From the NCBI GenBank assembly GCA_027490485.1, contig JAIXYA010000224.1, forward strand, positions 1 through 5,063: a stretch of DNA of 5,063 bases, given 5' to 3'. Shown piece after piece: positions 1 through 5,063 of this stretch. Within the stretch, counting starts at the first letter, position 1. Every line of letters starts with the position of its first letter. The translations under genes and the position numbers were made by a program. This DNA is from Comamonadaceae bacterium (GTDB lineage Bacteria; Pseudomonadota; Gammaproteobacteria; Burkholderiales; Burkholderiaceae_C). The notes beneath the pieces are model-generated. The model was not told the DNA's origin and ran no database searches. It saw only the letters and a program-made list of their open reading frames with translations.

Positions 1-11
1 CATTTTTCATC

Positions 12-16
12 AGGAG
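12..16 (+). promoter_or_regulatory. Ribosome binding site of mesD
   Basis: AGGAG ends six bases before the ATG at 23. This is a near-consensus Shine-Dalgarno at good spacing and fixes the start of the methionine synthase gene. A TAA directly follows it (17-19) and could be the stop of an upstream gene, since the frame starting at base 2 is open up to it. The window holds only five codons of that frame. Confidence 0.75.
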
Positions 17-22
17 TAAACG

Positions 23-1057
23 ATGTTTCAAACCACGATTGCCGGCAGCTTGCCCAAACCCGATTGGCTGGCCGAGCCTGAAAAGCTGTGGCCCCAATGG
101 AAACAAGCGGGTGTATCGTTGCAGCAAGCCAAAGCCGACGCCACCCTGTTGTGGATCAAGGCACAAGAAGACGCCGGTTTGGACATCATTGGCGATGGCG
201 AGCAAGCGCGTCAGCATTTTGTGCATGGCTTTTTAGAGCAGGTGGAAGGCATCGACTTTGAGAACAAAGTCAAGATGGGCATCCGCAACAACCGCTATGA
301 CGCCATGGTGCCGCAAGTGGTGGCCAAGCTGCGCTTGAAAGGGCGGGTCCACGCCATGGAGGCGCAACTGCTGCGTGCCCACACGAAGAAGAAAACCAAA
401 TTCACTTTGCCCGGCCCGATGACGATTGTGGACACCGTGGCCGACAGGTTTTACGGCGAGGGCCAAGAAGGCCGCATCGCCATGGCCATGGCGTTTGCCG
501 AGCTGCTCAACCAAGAGGCGCTGGCACTGCAAGCCGATGGCATCGACATCATCCAGTTTGACGAACCCGCCTTCAATGTCTACATGGAAGACGCCGCCGA
601 TTGGGGTGTGAAAGCGTTAGAGCGTGCCGCCCAGGGCCTGACCTGTACCACCGCGGTGCATATTTGCTATGGCTATGGCATCCAAGCCAATGTGGATTGG
701 AAAAACACCTTGGGCCACGAGTGGCGTCAATATGAAAAGGTGTTTCCAGCGCTCGCCAAAAGCAGCATCAACCAAGTCAGCTTGGAGTGTTTTCACTCGC
801 ATGTGCCGATGGACCTGATCGCTTTGCTCAAGGGCAAAGATGTGATGGTCGGCGTCATCGACGTGGCGTCCGATGTGATCGAAACCCCTGAAGAGGTGGC
901 CGACACCATCGGCAAAGCCTTGCAGTTTGTCAGCAAGGAGCACTTGTTCCCCTGCACCAACTGCGGCTTGGCGCCCATGAGCCGCGATGTGGCTTGGAAA
1001 AAACTACAAGCACTCGCCAAGGGTGCGGAATTGGCCAGGCAAAGAATGGGAGGTTGA
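23..1057 (+). CDS. mesD: Core-MetE methionine synthase, MesD type
   Basis: Cobalamin-independent methionine synthase of the short class that has only the C-terminal catalytic barrel of MetE (344 residues; full MetE is about 750). It would methylate homocysteine to methionine in the cytoplasm. Seen in the sequence: an N-terminal AGSLPKP motif (residues 7-13), an FDEPAF motif (179-184), and a complete zinc site by family comparison, namely His213 and Cys215 in VHICYGYG, Glu255 in SLEC, and Cys314 in CTNCGL. The whole protein resembles, from memory, the family found beside DUF1852 (MesX) genes. Enzymes of that group are reported not to use methyl-tetrahydrofolate and to need MesX and oxygen. The partner gene would lie upstream, outside the window, so the pairing is inferred. 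The start is fixed by a strong ribosome binding site. The gene looks intact. A methyltransferase of another core-MetE subgroup is the main alternative. Confidence 0.85.
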   Translation: MFQTTIAGSLPKPDWLAEPEKLWPQWKQAGVSLQQAKADATLLWIKAQEDAGLDIIGDGEQARQHFVHGFLEQVEGIDFENKVKMGIRNNRYDAMVPQVVAKLRLKGRVHAMEAQLLRAHTKKKTKFTLPGPMTIVDTVADRFYGEGQEGRIAMAMAFAELLNQEALALQADGIDIIQFDEPAFNVYMEDAADWGVKALERAAQGLTCTTAVHICYGYGIQANVDWKNTLGHEWRQYEKVFPALAKSSINQVSLECFHSHVPMDLIALLKGKDVMVGVIDVASDVIETPEEVADTIGKALQFVSKEHLFPCTNCGLAPMSRDVAWKKLQALAKGAELARQRMGG

Positions 1058-1083
1058 AGCAATTTCCAACTTCCACCTAAAAT
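1054..1083 (+). promoter_or_regulatory. Possible promoter of the toxin-antitoxin operon
   Basis: TTGAAG (1054-1059, overlapping the mesD stop codon) and TAAAAT (1078-1083) match 4 of 6 and 5 of 6 bases of the sigma-70 -35 and -10 hexamers, with an 18-base spacer. Transcription would begin near 1090, about 25 bases before the antitoxin start. This is a pattern match only, but it fits the position of the overlapping inverted repeat. Confidence 0.35.
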
Positions 1084-1093
1084 GTTGGAAATT
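1061..1093. promoter_or_regulatory. Inverted repeat, probable VapB/VapBC operator
   Basis: AATTTCCAAC (1061-1070) and GTTGGAAATT (1084-1093) are perfect 10-base inverted arms separated by 13 bases. The left arm lies in the spacer of the proposed promoter; the right arm directly follows its -10 box. AbrB-fold antitoxins usually repress their own operons by binding such palindromes, and the loop between the arms would suit a dimer of dimers. As a terminator for mesD it is unconvincing: the arms are AT-rich, the loop is long, and no T-run follows on either strand. Confidence 0.55.
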
Positions 1094-1113
1094 CAACTCT
1101 ATGGGTAGCTGCC

Positions 1114-1371
1114 ATGCCTGAAATCAGGATGCGCTCAAAAAACCAATTCACTTTGCCCGCCAGCCTCGTACGCGCTTCTGGCATTCAAATCGACGACAAA
1201 TTGTCGGTTTCTTTGGTGAATGGCAGCATTGTCATCACGCCCATGGGCCCCAGACACCATGGCTTGAGTGATGTCATGGCTTTTGCTGGCATTGCCCAAG
1301 GTGTTTGGGGTGACACCCCCGAAGAAGTGGAGCAGACCCTCAAGCGCGACAGATCGACATGGGAAAGATAG
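1114..1371 (+). CDS. vapB: AbrB/SpoVT-fold antitoxin, VapB-like
   Basis: Small protein of 85 residues. Residues 4-43 match the swapped-hairpin AbrB/MazE/SpoVT DNA-binding fold, with the typical pattern SKNQFTLPASLVRASGI, then a hydrophobic strand and a final GSIVITP. Residues 50-85 (AGIAQGVWGDTPEEVEQ and a charged tail) form the sort of extension that wraps around a PIN toxin. Expected roles are neutralising the downstream toxin and repressing the operon through the inverted repeat just upstream. The ribosome binding site is weak (GGGTAG at 1103-1108). Met6 (ATG at 1129) is an alternative start, but Met1 keeps the first beta strand. The reading frame overlaps the toxin gene by 13 bases, the usual arrangement for coupled antitoxin-toxin pairs. 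The family assignment is firm; the exact subfamily is not. Confidence 0.85.
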   Translation: MPEIRMRSKNQFTLPASLVRASGIQIDDKLSVSLVNGSIVITPMGPRHHGLSDVMAFAGIAQGVWGDTPEEVEQTLKRDRSTWER

Positions 1372-1811
1372 CTTCTGATTTGGAGCGGTTACAAGGGCAA
1401 GGTATTTACATTGACGCCAATGTCTTTATTTACTTTCTAGAAAAAAGCCCTGTTTATTTCCCTGTGGTGGCTGAATTGCTCAGTGCCTGTGCCCAGCACC
1501 ATGTGTTTGCATTCACCGGAGACGCTGCTGTTGCAGAGGTGATGGCAGGCATTTACCGACAAGACAAACCTGCACTGACAAACCAATGCAAAGCTTTCTT
1601 TGGTAACCCGCAGTTGTTAAGTGTGCTGCGCCATGATGAAGAAGTTTTTGACTTGGCAGCTTTGCTGGTCGCCAAGCAAAAGTTCAAGTTGATTGACTCG
1701 CTGCATTTGGCGACAGCCTTGCAACATGGCTGCAAGGCGCTCATCACCAATGATGCTGGCATGATGACTGTCGAAGGTTTGGAGGTGTTGCACCTCCAAG
1801 ACTACTTATAA
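1359..1811 (+). CDS. vapC: PIN-domain RNase toxin, VapC-like
   Basis: Protein of 150 residues with a PIN domain covering nearly its whole length. PIN toxins are Mg2+/Mn2+-dependent ribonucleases that cut tRNA or rRNA at specific sites and stop translation. The acidic metal-binding set is visible and apparently intact: Asp19 in YIDANVFIY, Glu60 in AVAEVM, Asp113 in LIDSLHLATA, and Asp132 in TNDAG. The start lies 13 bases before the antitoxin stop and no clear Shine-Dalgarno precedes it, so translation is probably coupled to the antitoxin. Base composition is distinct: 205 of 420 bases (49%) are G or C over 1381-1800, against 108 of 180 (60%) over 4201-4380 in miaA, which suggests horizontal acquisition. 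The target RNA cannot be read from the sequence. The gene ends 7 bases from the convergent hemerythrin gene. Confidence 0.88.
   Translation: MGKIASDLERLQGQGIYIDANVFIYFLEKSPVYFPVVAELLSACAQHHVFAFTGDAAVAEVMAGIYRQDKPALTNQCKAFFGNPQLLSVLRHDEEVFDLAALLVAKQKFKLIDSLHLATALQHGCKALITNDAGMMTVEGLEVLHLQDYL
1779..1799. terminator. Possible bidirectional terminator hairpin in the vapC 3' end
   Basis: TTGGAGGTG (1779-1787) and CACCTCCAA (1791-1799) form a perfect 9-bp stem with a 3-base loop, inside the last codons of the toxin gene (EVLHLQ). It lies at the junction of two convergent genes whose stop codons are 7 bases apart, so there is no other room for a terminator. Neither strand has a T-run after the stem. 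It may therefore work as a weak terminator, an mRNA 3'-end stabiliser, or not at all. Confidence 0.35.
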
Positions 1812-1818
1812 GGTCTGA

Positions 1819-2322
1819 CTACTGCACCTCAGGCACGCCGCATTCACCAGCAGCCACACCCTCGGGGAGTTGCTGGGGTTTGTGCACGATGCGGGTCAGC
1901 GGGTCGTACTGCACTTCTTTCAAGTACATGGCCAGCACTGCGTCCATGCTCTTGGCGTGGTTGTCAAACCAAATCGCCAGTTCTCGAGTGAGTTGGCGCA
2001 CCATAGACAGGTTGTTATCAACCTGACCACGGCGCAGGGCTTCGCGCATGACTTTCAAAATCATGTCGTGTTCGTCGCTGTGGCAGCCGCCTGGGCCAAA
2101 AGCACTGTCTTGCATCCACTGGTCTTCGCCGCCGAAATGGCTCTCGGTATGGGCGATCAGGTCGGTGAAACTTTGCAATAACTGCGCCTCAGGTGCCAGC
2201 TCGGTGGCGGCCAGCATGTCAACAAACTCGCGGTGGGTCGCGTCCATTTTGTCCATGTTCAGCACCAAGTCATCAGACCAGGTGAGGGTGGGTTGGCGCT
2301 CTAGGGTGGTGGTATCAGTCAT
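1819..2322 (-). CDS. Bacteriohemerythrin (diiron oxygen-binding protein)
   Basis: Soluble single-domain hemerythrin of 167 residues, expected to bind O2 reversibly at a diiron centre inside a four-helix bundle. All seven classic iron ligands are present in the right spacing: His30 (MDATHREF), His62 and Glu66 (HFGGE), His81 and His85 (HSDEH), and His122 and Asp127 (HAKSMD). Trp15 and the preceding TLTW segment match the usual N-terminal arm. The core ends near residue 135. A tail of about 30 residues, rich in Pro and Gly with one Cys, follows and has no visible domain. There is no signal peptide or sensor domain, so oxygen storage, delivery or scavenging in the cytoplasm is more likely than chemotaxis signalling. 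It is the last gene of the minus-strand cluster, 34 bases after the dehydrogenase, with a repeat element in the gap and no obvious Shine-Dalgarno. Confidence 0.92.
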   Translation of the reverse strand: MTDTTTLERQPTLTWSDDLVLNMDKMDATHREFVDMLAATELAPEAQLLQSFTDLIAHTESHFGGEDQWMQDSAFGPGGCHSDEHDMILKVMREALRRGQVDNNLSMVRQLTRELAIWFDNHAKSMDAVLAMYLKEVQYDPLTRIVHKPQQLPEGVAAGECGVPEVQ

Positions 2323-2329
2323 GGTGAAT

Positions 2330-2352
2330 TAATTGGAATCTGACCCCAATTA
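2330..2352. repeat. 23-bp repeat, copy 1 (between SDR and hemerythrin genes)
   Basis: This is the first of two near-identical copies (22 of 23 bases match 3121-3143, same orientation). It is itself partly palindromic: TAATTGG (2330-2336) and CCAATTA (2346-2352) are perfect 7-base arms around AATCTGACC. It fills most of the 34-base gap upstream of the hemerythrin start. The core AATTGGAATCTGACCCC resembles short palindromic elements scattered in many proteobacterial genomes near REP-associated transposases. That comparison is from memory and was not searched. Confidence 0.8.
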
Positions 2353-2359
2353 TGGGTCA
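2341..2359 (-). other. Hairpin over the SDR stop codon, overlapping repeat copy 1
   Basis: TGACCC (2341-2346) and GGGTCA (2354-2359) form a perfect 6-bp stem with a 7-base loop. Read on the minus strand, the first arm contains the TGA stop of the dehydrogenase gene. It shares bases with the right arm of the repeat palindrome, so the two hairpins exclude each other. There is no T-run after it, so a classical terminator is not supported. It could protect the 3' end of the upstream message. Confidence 0.35.
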
Positions 2360-3109
2360 ATCACGGACATCAGCGACAACGTTGCTGCCAAAGTCCCTAC
2401 GAGCCAAGAAACCCAGTACGCGGGCAGCAGCGTCGGCGGGGGAGGTCAAAGACCCGCTTTCTTTCAGGTGGACAAAATTGGCTTGGTCGGGAAAGCCTGC
2501 AGGGTTGCCAGCGCGTAAATCGGTTTGCATATCGGTGTCGATCACGCCAGGTGCCAGCGACACCACCTGCGCTGGGTTGGCCAGCAAGGCCTCGTCCAGT
2601 GCTGCGCTGCGGCTGAAATGGTCCAAACCGGCTTTGCTGGCGCAGTACACCGCGCTGGCCGCCATGGCACGGCGTCCCAAGCCCGAAGAAATTTGCAATA
2701 CCTGGCGCTTGGCAGGCCATGCGCGGGTGGCTTGCAAAAACACCTGCGTCAGCAGGATGGGTGCAGCCAAGTTGATGGCCAAGGCCTGCTGCACGCTGCT
2801 GGGCGAGGCTTGCTCGATAGGCCCCAAGTGGCCAATCACACCAGCGTTGTTGATCAAGACAGCTTGGCTGAAAGTGCTGCCATCTTGCTTTTGCAGCCAA
2901 GCCTTTAGCTGTTCTGCCACCGCTTCAGGTTGCGCCAAATCGGCTTGCCATTGCAGCAAGGTGGTGCCATTCTTTTTGGCGAGGGCCTCTAAAGCATCAG
3001 AGATGCCACGCGAAATGCACAGCAAGGTGTGGTTGGGGCTGCAAAGTTGCTCGGCCATGGCCAGGCCCATGCCGCGAGAAGCGCCGGTGAGGATGGTGAG
3101 TTGTGTCAT
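2357..3109 (-). CDS. Short-chain dehydrogenase/reductase, benzil/sepiapterin reductase-like
   Basis: Classical SDR oxidoreductase of 250 residues with a single Rossmann domain, expected in the cytoplasm and NAD(P)H-dependent. Visible motifs: cofactor loop TGASRGMG (8-15), with Arg12 and the later SRG favouring NADPH; NNAG (87-90); Asn113; catalytic Ser141 or Ser142, Tyr155 and Lys159 (YCASK); and PGVIDTDMQ (187-195). The last motif and the FPDQ...F..LKESGSLTSP region resemble the benzil reductase/sepiapterin reductase branch. The natural substrate is unknown, so no gene symbol is given. The ATG overlaps the rluA stop codon as ATGA, so translation is probably coupled. No good Shine-Dalgarno is visible. 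The gene is bracketed by the two copies of the 23-bp repeat, which is unusual for a member of a compact operon and may mean it was added later. Confidence 0.88.
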   Translation of the reverse strand: MTQLTILTGASRGMGLAMAEQLCSPNHTLLCISRGISDALEALAKKNGTTLLQWQADLAQPEAVAEQLKAWLQKQDGSTFSQAVLINNAGVIGHLGPIEQASPSSVQQALAINLAAPILLTQVFLQATRAWPAKRQVLQISSGLGRRAMAASAVYCASKAGLDHFSRSAALDEALLANPAQVVSLAPGVIDTDMQTDLRAGNPAGFPDQANFVHLKESGSLTSPADAAARVLGFLARRDFGSNVVADVRD

Positions 3110-3750
3110 AGGTAAGCCGGTAATTGGAATCTGACCCCGATTAATTGTCGGGGGTGGGTGAAAGCGAGTGTATGGGCATGCAGCATCAGGCGGGGGCTGC
3201 GGTTTTGTACCTCAGGGGGTGCGTACAGCCTATCGCCCCAAATCGGGTGGCCGATGGCTTGCAGGTGTACCCGCAGTTGGTGGGTACGCCCTGTGAGGGG
3301 TTGCAGCTCCAGCAAAGAGCCTGTCTCCTCAGCATGGTGAGCGATGCAGCGCCAACGGGTTTGGCTGGCTTGTCCAGCGGGGGCAATGATGCGCAGGGGG
3401 CGTCTCTCCCAATCTGCTTGGATCGGCAAATCGATGGTCTGACAATCCTCACGAATAGGCAGCAAGCCCTCGACCCAGGCTAGATAGGTTTTTTCCACTT
3501 GCCGTGCTTCAAACGCCATGCTCAGTTGGCGTTGTGTATCTGTGTTGAGTGCAAACAGCATCAGCCCCGAGGTGGCTTGGTCCAGGCGATGGACGACCAA
3601 GGCTTGGGGAAAGCGTTGTTGCACCCGTGACAGCAAACAGTCTTGTTTGTCCGGTCCACGCCCAGGTACGCTCAACCACCCCGCAGGCTTGGCCACCACC
3701 AGCAGGTCTTCGTCTGCGTGAAGACACTGCCAATCGATCAAGTCTGCCAT
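3106..3750 (-). CDS. rluA: RluA-family pseudouridine synthase (23S rRNA/tRNA)
   Basis: Protein of 214 residues that converts specific uridines to pseudouridine. It resembles E. coli RluA (219 residues; U746 of 23S rRNA and U32 of several tRNAs) more than the larger RluC/RluD, with no S4 domain. Motifs: [11 protein letters not shown] (21-31), the catalytic HRLDQATSG with Asp57, KTY with Tyr89, DWERRP as in the RluA DLP..DW.NRP block, and [10 protein letters not shown] (153-162). The open frame extends to 3834, but residues before Met at 3750 have no family match and lie inside miaA; the chosen ATG overlaps the miaA end by 13 bases. Residues 203-210 (LIGVRFQL) are encoded by copy 2 of the 23-bp repeat, using TTA and AGA codons. 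The overall length and the final F.xPA pattern still match E. coli RluA, so the enzyme is probably intact. The RluA versus other RluA-like assignment is likely but not proven. Confidence 0.88.
   Translation of the reverse strand: MADLIDWQCLHADEDLLVVAKPAGWLSVPGRGPDKQDCLLSRVQQRFPQALVVHRLDQATSGLMLFALNTDTQRQLSMAFEARQVEKTYLAWVEGLLPIREDCQTIDLPIQADWERRPLRIIAPAGQASQTRWRCIAHHAEETGSLLELQPLTGRTHQLRVHLQAIGHPIWGDRLYAPPEVQNRSPRLMLHAHTLAFTHPRQLIGVRFQLPAYL
3121..3143. repeat. 23-bp repeat, copy 2 (inside the 3' end of rluA)
   Basis: This matches copy 1 at 22 of 23 bases; the one difference is G3139 against A2348, which breaks one pair of the terminal palindrome (TAATTGG / CCGATTA). Similarity ends at the repeat edges on both sides. 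It lies wholly within coding sequence of rluA and starts 12 bases upstream of the dehydrogenase start codon. The two copies define a unit of 791 bp that contains the complete dehydrogenase gene. Confidence 0.8.
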
Positions 3751-4715
3751 TGCGCCAACACCGATTGCACATCCGCCATCACTTGCGGGCCATCGCAGGC
3801 CACCACCTGTCGCTGGGGCATGCTGCGCAGCCAAGTCAGCTGCCGCTTGGCGAGTTGTCGGCTGGCCGCGATGCCGCGTTCACGTGCCAAGCGCATCGCC
3901 GTGGCCAGGGGTATGCCGTCCTCAACCGCTTCCAAAGCCTCCCACAATTGGCGATAGCCCACGCAGCGCATGGAAGGCAAGTCAGATTGCAAATCACCAC
4001 GGGAGCGCAACTGTTTCACCTCTTGCAGCAAGCCTTGTTCCAGCATGGCGTCAAAGCGTTGCTCGATGCGCTCGTGCAGCCATGCGCGGTGTTGCGGCTC
4101 CAAGGACAACAAGCCCATGCGCGGCCCTGCCACCCGTGTCGCACCAAAGAAAGACGACAGTGGTTTACCGGTGATGCGCCACACCTCCAGCGCTCTTGCA
4201 ATGCGTTGCGAATCATGGGGCGGCAAGCGTTGCGCGGCCTGCGGGTCCACCAAGGCCAATTGCGCATGCAGCGCAGGCCAGCCTCTGTCATGGGCTTCCT
4301 CTTCAATGTCGGCGCGTATCACGGGGTTGGCCAAGGGCAAGTCGTCCAAGCCATCGATCAAGGCTTTCACATATAGCATGGTGCCGCCTACCAACAGCGG
4401 TAATTTGCCTCTGGCGCGTATGTCACCAATCAAGCGGGTGGCGTCACGCGCAAAGTCGGCCGCGCTGTAGCTTTGTGCAGGGTCGCGTATATCGATCAGG
4501 TGATGCACCACCGATGCACGTTCGGCAAGCGTGGGTTTGGCCGTGCCAATGTCCATGCCTTGGTAGACCAAGGCTGAATCGACGCTGATGATTTCCACGG
4601 GCCACTGCTGGGCCAAGGCCAAAGCCACCGCCGTCTTGCCGCTGGCAGTGGGTCCCACCAGCGCCAAAGCGTCCCAAGTGGGAAACAGCTCAGTCGCTTG
4701 GGACGGGTTCACCAT
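3738..4715 (-). CDS. miaA: tRNA dimethylallyltransferase MiaA
   Basis: Transfers the dimethylallyl group from DMAPP to N6 of A37 in tRNAs that read codons starting with U, the first step to ms2i6A, which stabilises codon-anticodon pairing. The 325 residues match the family length. Motifs: P-loop GPTASGKT (21-28), [18 protein letters not shown] (44-61) with the conserved Asp46 and Ser47, HHLID (71-75), GGTMLY (110-115), RIARALEVW (171-179), CVGYRQLW (251-258), and [14 protein letters not shown] (284-297) near the end. The start at 4715 lies inside the end of the upstream transporter frame (26-base overlap), with no clear Shine-Dalgarno, so translation may be coupled. A GTG directly follows the ATG and would change little. 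Downstream it overlaps rluA by 13 bases. Identification is firm; the gene appears complete. Confidence 0.97.
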   Translation of the reverse strand: MVNPSQATELFPTWDALALVGPTASGKTAVALALAQQWPVEIISVDSALVYQGMDIGTAKPTLAERASVVHHLIDIRDPAQSYSAADFARDATRLIGDIRARGKLPLLVGGTMLYVKALIDGLDDLPLANPVIRADIEEEAHDRGWPALHAQLALVDPQAAQRLPPHDSQRIARALEVWRITGKPLSSFFGATRVAGPRMGLLSLEPQHRAWLHERIEQRFDAMLEQGLLQEVKQLRSRGDLQSDLPSMRCVGYRQLWEALEAVEDGIPLATAMRLARERGIAASRQLAKRQLTWLRSMPQRQVVACDGPQVMADVQSVLAQWQT

Positions 4716-5063
4716 GCCATTGCACCAAAGTCCAAGCGGTCAAGGCCAGCACCGTGCCCCAAAAAGCGATGCCATGCGCCAAGGGAAACAAGCTGCCATC
4801 AATGCTGTGGCTCAGCCACAAGCCTGTGGCAAAAGCGGCCACCATCATCAAAAAACCATTCGTCGCCGAGGCCGCACCGGCTGACAAGGGGAAAGGGCCT
4901 ACCGCACCGCTTTGCCCAATCGGTTGATGTATGCCGTGGGCAATGATCATGGGGTACATGCCCAGCACCAAACTGGTTGCACTGGCCCAACCGCCATACA
5001 CCATCCAACACAGCATGGCACCGCTGAAGGCGCTGGACACGCCAGCGAGTGCAATGGTTTTGC
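4690..5063 (-). CDS. MFS transporter, C-terminal part (probably Bcr/CflA drug exporter)
   Basis: About 123 residues of the C-terminal end of an inner-membrane protein; the 5' part lies beyond the window. The open frame runs to the window edge upstream of a GTG at 5040, so that GTG is an internal Val and not a start. Three hydrophobic stretches are visible: around [12 protein letters not shown] and the following [14 protein letters not shown], then [16 protein letters not shown], and finally [20 protein letters not shown]. The middle [24 protein letters not shown] part resembles the loop and helix 11 region of Bcr/CflA-type 12-helix drug/proton antiporters, where an AG.ASA.xGF pattern is typical. 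Such a protein would export small molecules using the proton gradient; the substrate cannot be told. Its end overlaps miaA by 26 bases, so it is probably the upstream member of the same operon. Confidence 0.72.
   Translation of the reverse strand, partial: KTIALAGVSSAFSGAMLCWMVYGGWASATSLVLGMYPMIIAHGIHQPIGQSGAVGPFPLSAGAASATNGFLMMVAAFATGLWLSHSIDGSLFPLAHGIAFWGTVLALTAWTLVQWHGEPVPSD

Noticed and set aside
1061..1093. Intrinsic terminator for mesD
   Set aside because: The arms are AT-rich, the loop is 13 bases and no T-run follows on either strand; the position over a promoter-like element favours an operator.
2323..2356. Separate promoter for the hemerythrin gene
   Set aside because: On the minus strand CATAAT (from 2349-2354) resembles a -10 box, but no -35-like hexamer lies 16-18 bases upstream of it, and the bases belong to the repeat element.
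2352..3134. 260-codon open frame on the plus strand opposite the dehydrogenase gene
   Set aside because: It is the antisense shadow of a gene with clear SDR motifs; the translation is rich in Ser, Ala, Lys and Arg with no recognisable domain, and high GC makes long antisense frames common.
3751..3834. Longer rluA start giving 28 extra N-terminal residues
   Set aside because: The added residues lie inside miaA, are Gly/Ala-rich and have no counterpart in E. coli RluA; the ATG at 3750 fits family length and the usual overlap.
3549..4376. 275-codon open frame on the plus strand opposite rluA and miaA
   Set aside because: It crosses two well-identified minus-strand genes and has a low-complexity, Gln/Arg/His-rich translation typical of a shadow frame.
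5038..5040. GTG as start of the transporter fragment
   Set aside because: The frame stays open to the window edge and the hydrophobic pattern is that of the end of a multi-helix transporter, so this is an internal Val codon of a gene cut by the window.

Overview
The window looks like chromosomal DNA from a betaproteobacterium, most likely Burkholderiales/Comamonadaceae. This is inferred from the protein flavour, the moderately high GC of the core genes (about 60% in miaA) and the gene order of an MFS transporter, miaA and rluA. The genus cannot be fixed from sequence alone. No rRNA, tRNA, CRISPR array, transposase or phage gene was seen.

Plus strand, left part (1-1811). A complete core-MetE methionine synthase of the MesD type (23-1057) is followed, after a 56-base gap, by a VapBC-type toxin-antitoxin pair: an AbrB-fold antitoxin (1114-1371) overlapping a PIN-domain RNase toxin (1359-1811). 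The gap carries a perfect 10-bp inverted repeat laid over a plausible promoter, as expected for an autoregulated toxin-antitoxin operator. The toxin gene is clearly lower in GC (49% over 1381-1800) than the core genes, which fits a later arrival.

Minus strand, right part (5063 down to 1819). Five co-directional genes form a tight cluster: the C-terminal part of an MFS transporter (probably a Bcr/CflA-type drug exporter, cut by the window edge), miaA (tRNA A37 isopentenyl/dimethylallyl transfer), rluA (pseudouridine synthase), a short-chain dehydrogenase related to benzil/sepiapterin reductases, and a bacteriohemerythrin. Neighbouring genes overlap by 26, 13 and 4 bases; only the last junction has a gap, of 34 bases. 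MiaA and RluA both modify the anticodon loop of overlapping tRNA sets, so their physical coupling makes functional sense. The hemerythrin gene converges on the toxin gene with 7 bases between stop codons, and a strong hairpin lies in the end of the toxin gene.

The most unusual non-coding signal is a 23-bp repeat present twice in the same orientation (2330-2352 and 3121-3143, 22 of 23 identical) that brackets the dehydrogenase gene. One copy fills the gap before the hemerythrin gene. The other lies inside the rluA reading frame and encodes eight residues near the end of the protein.
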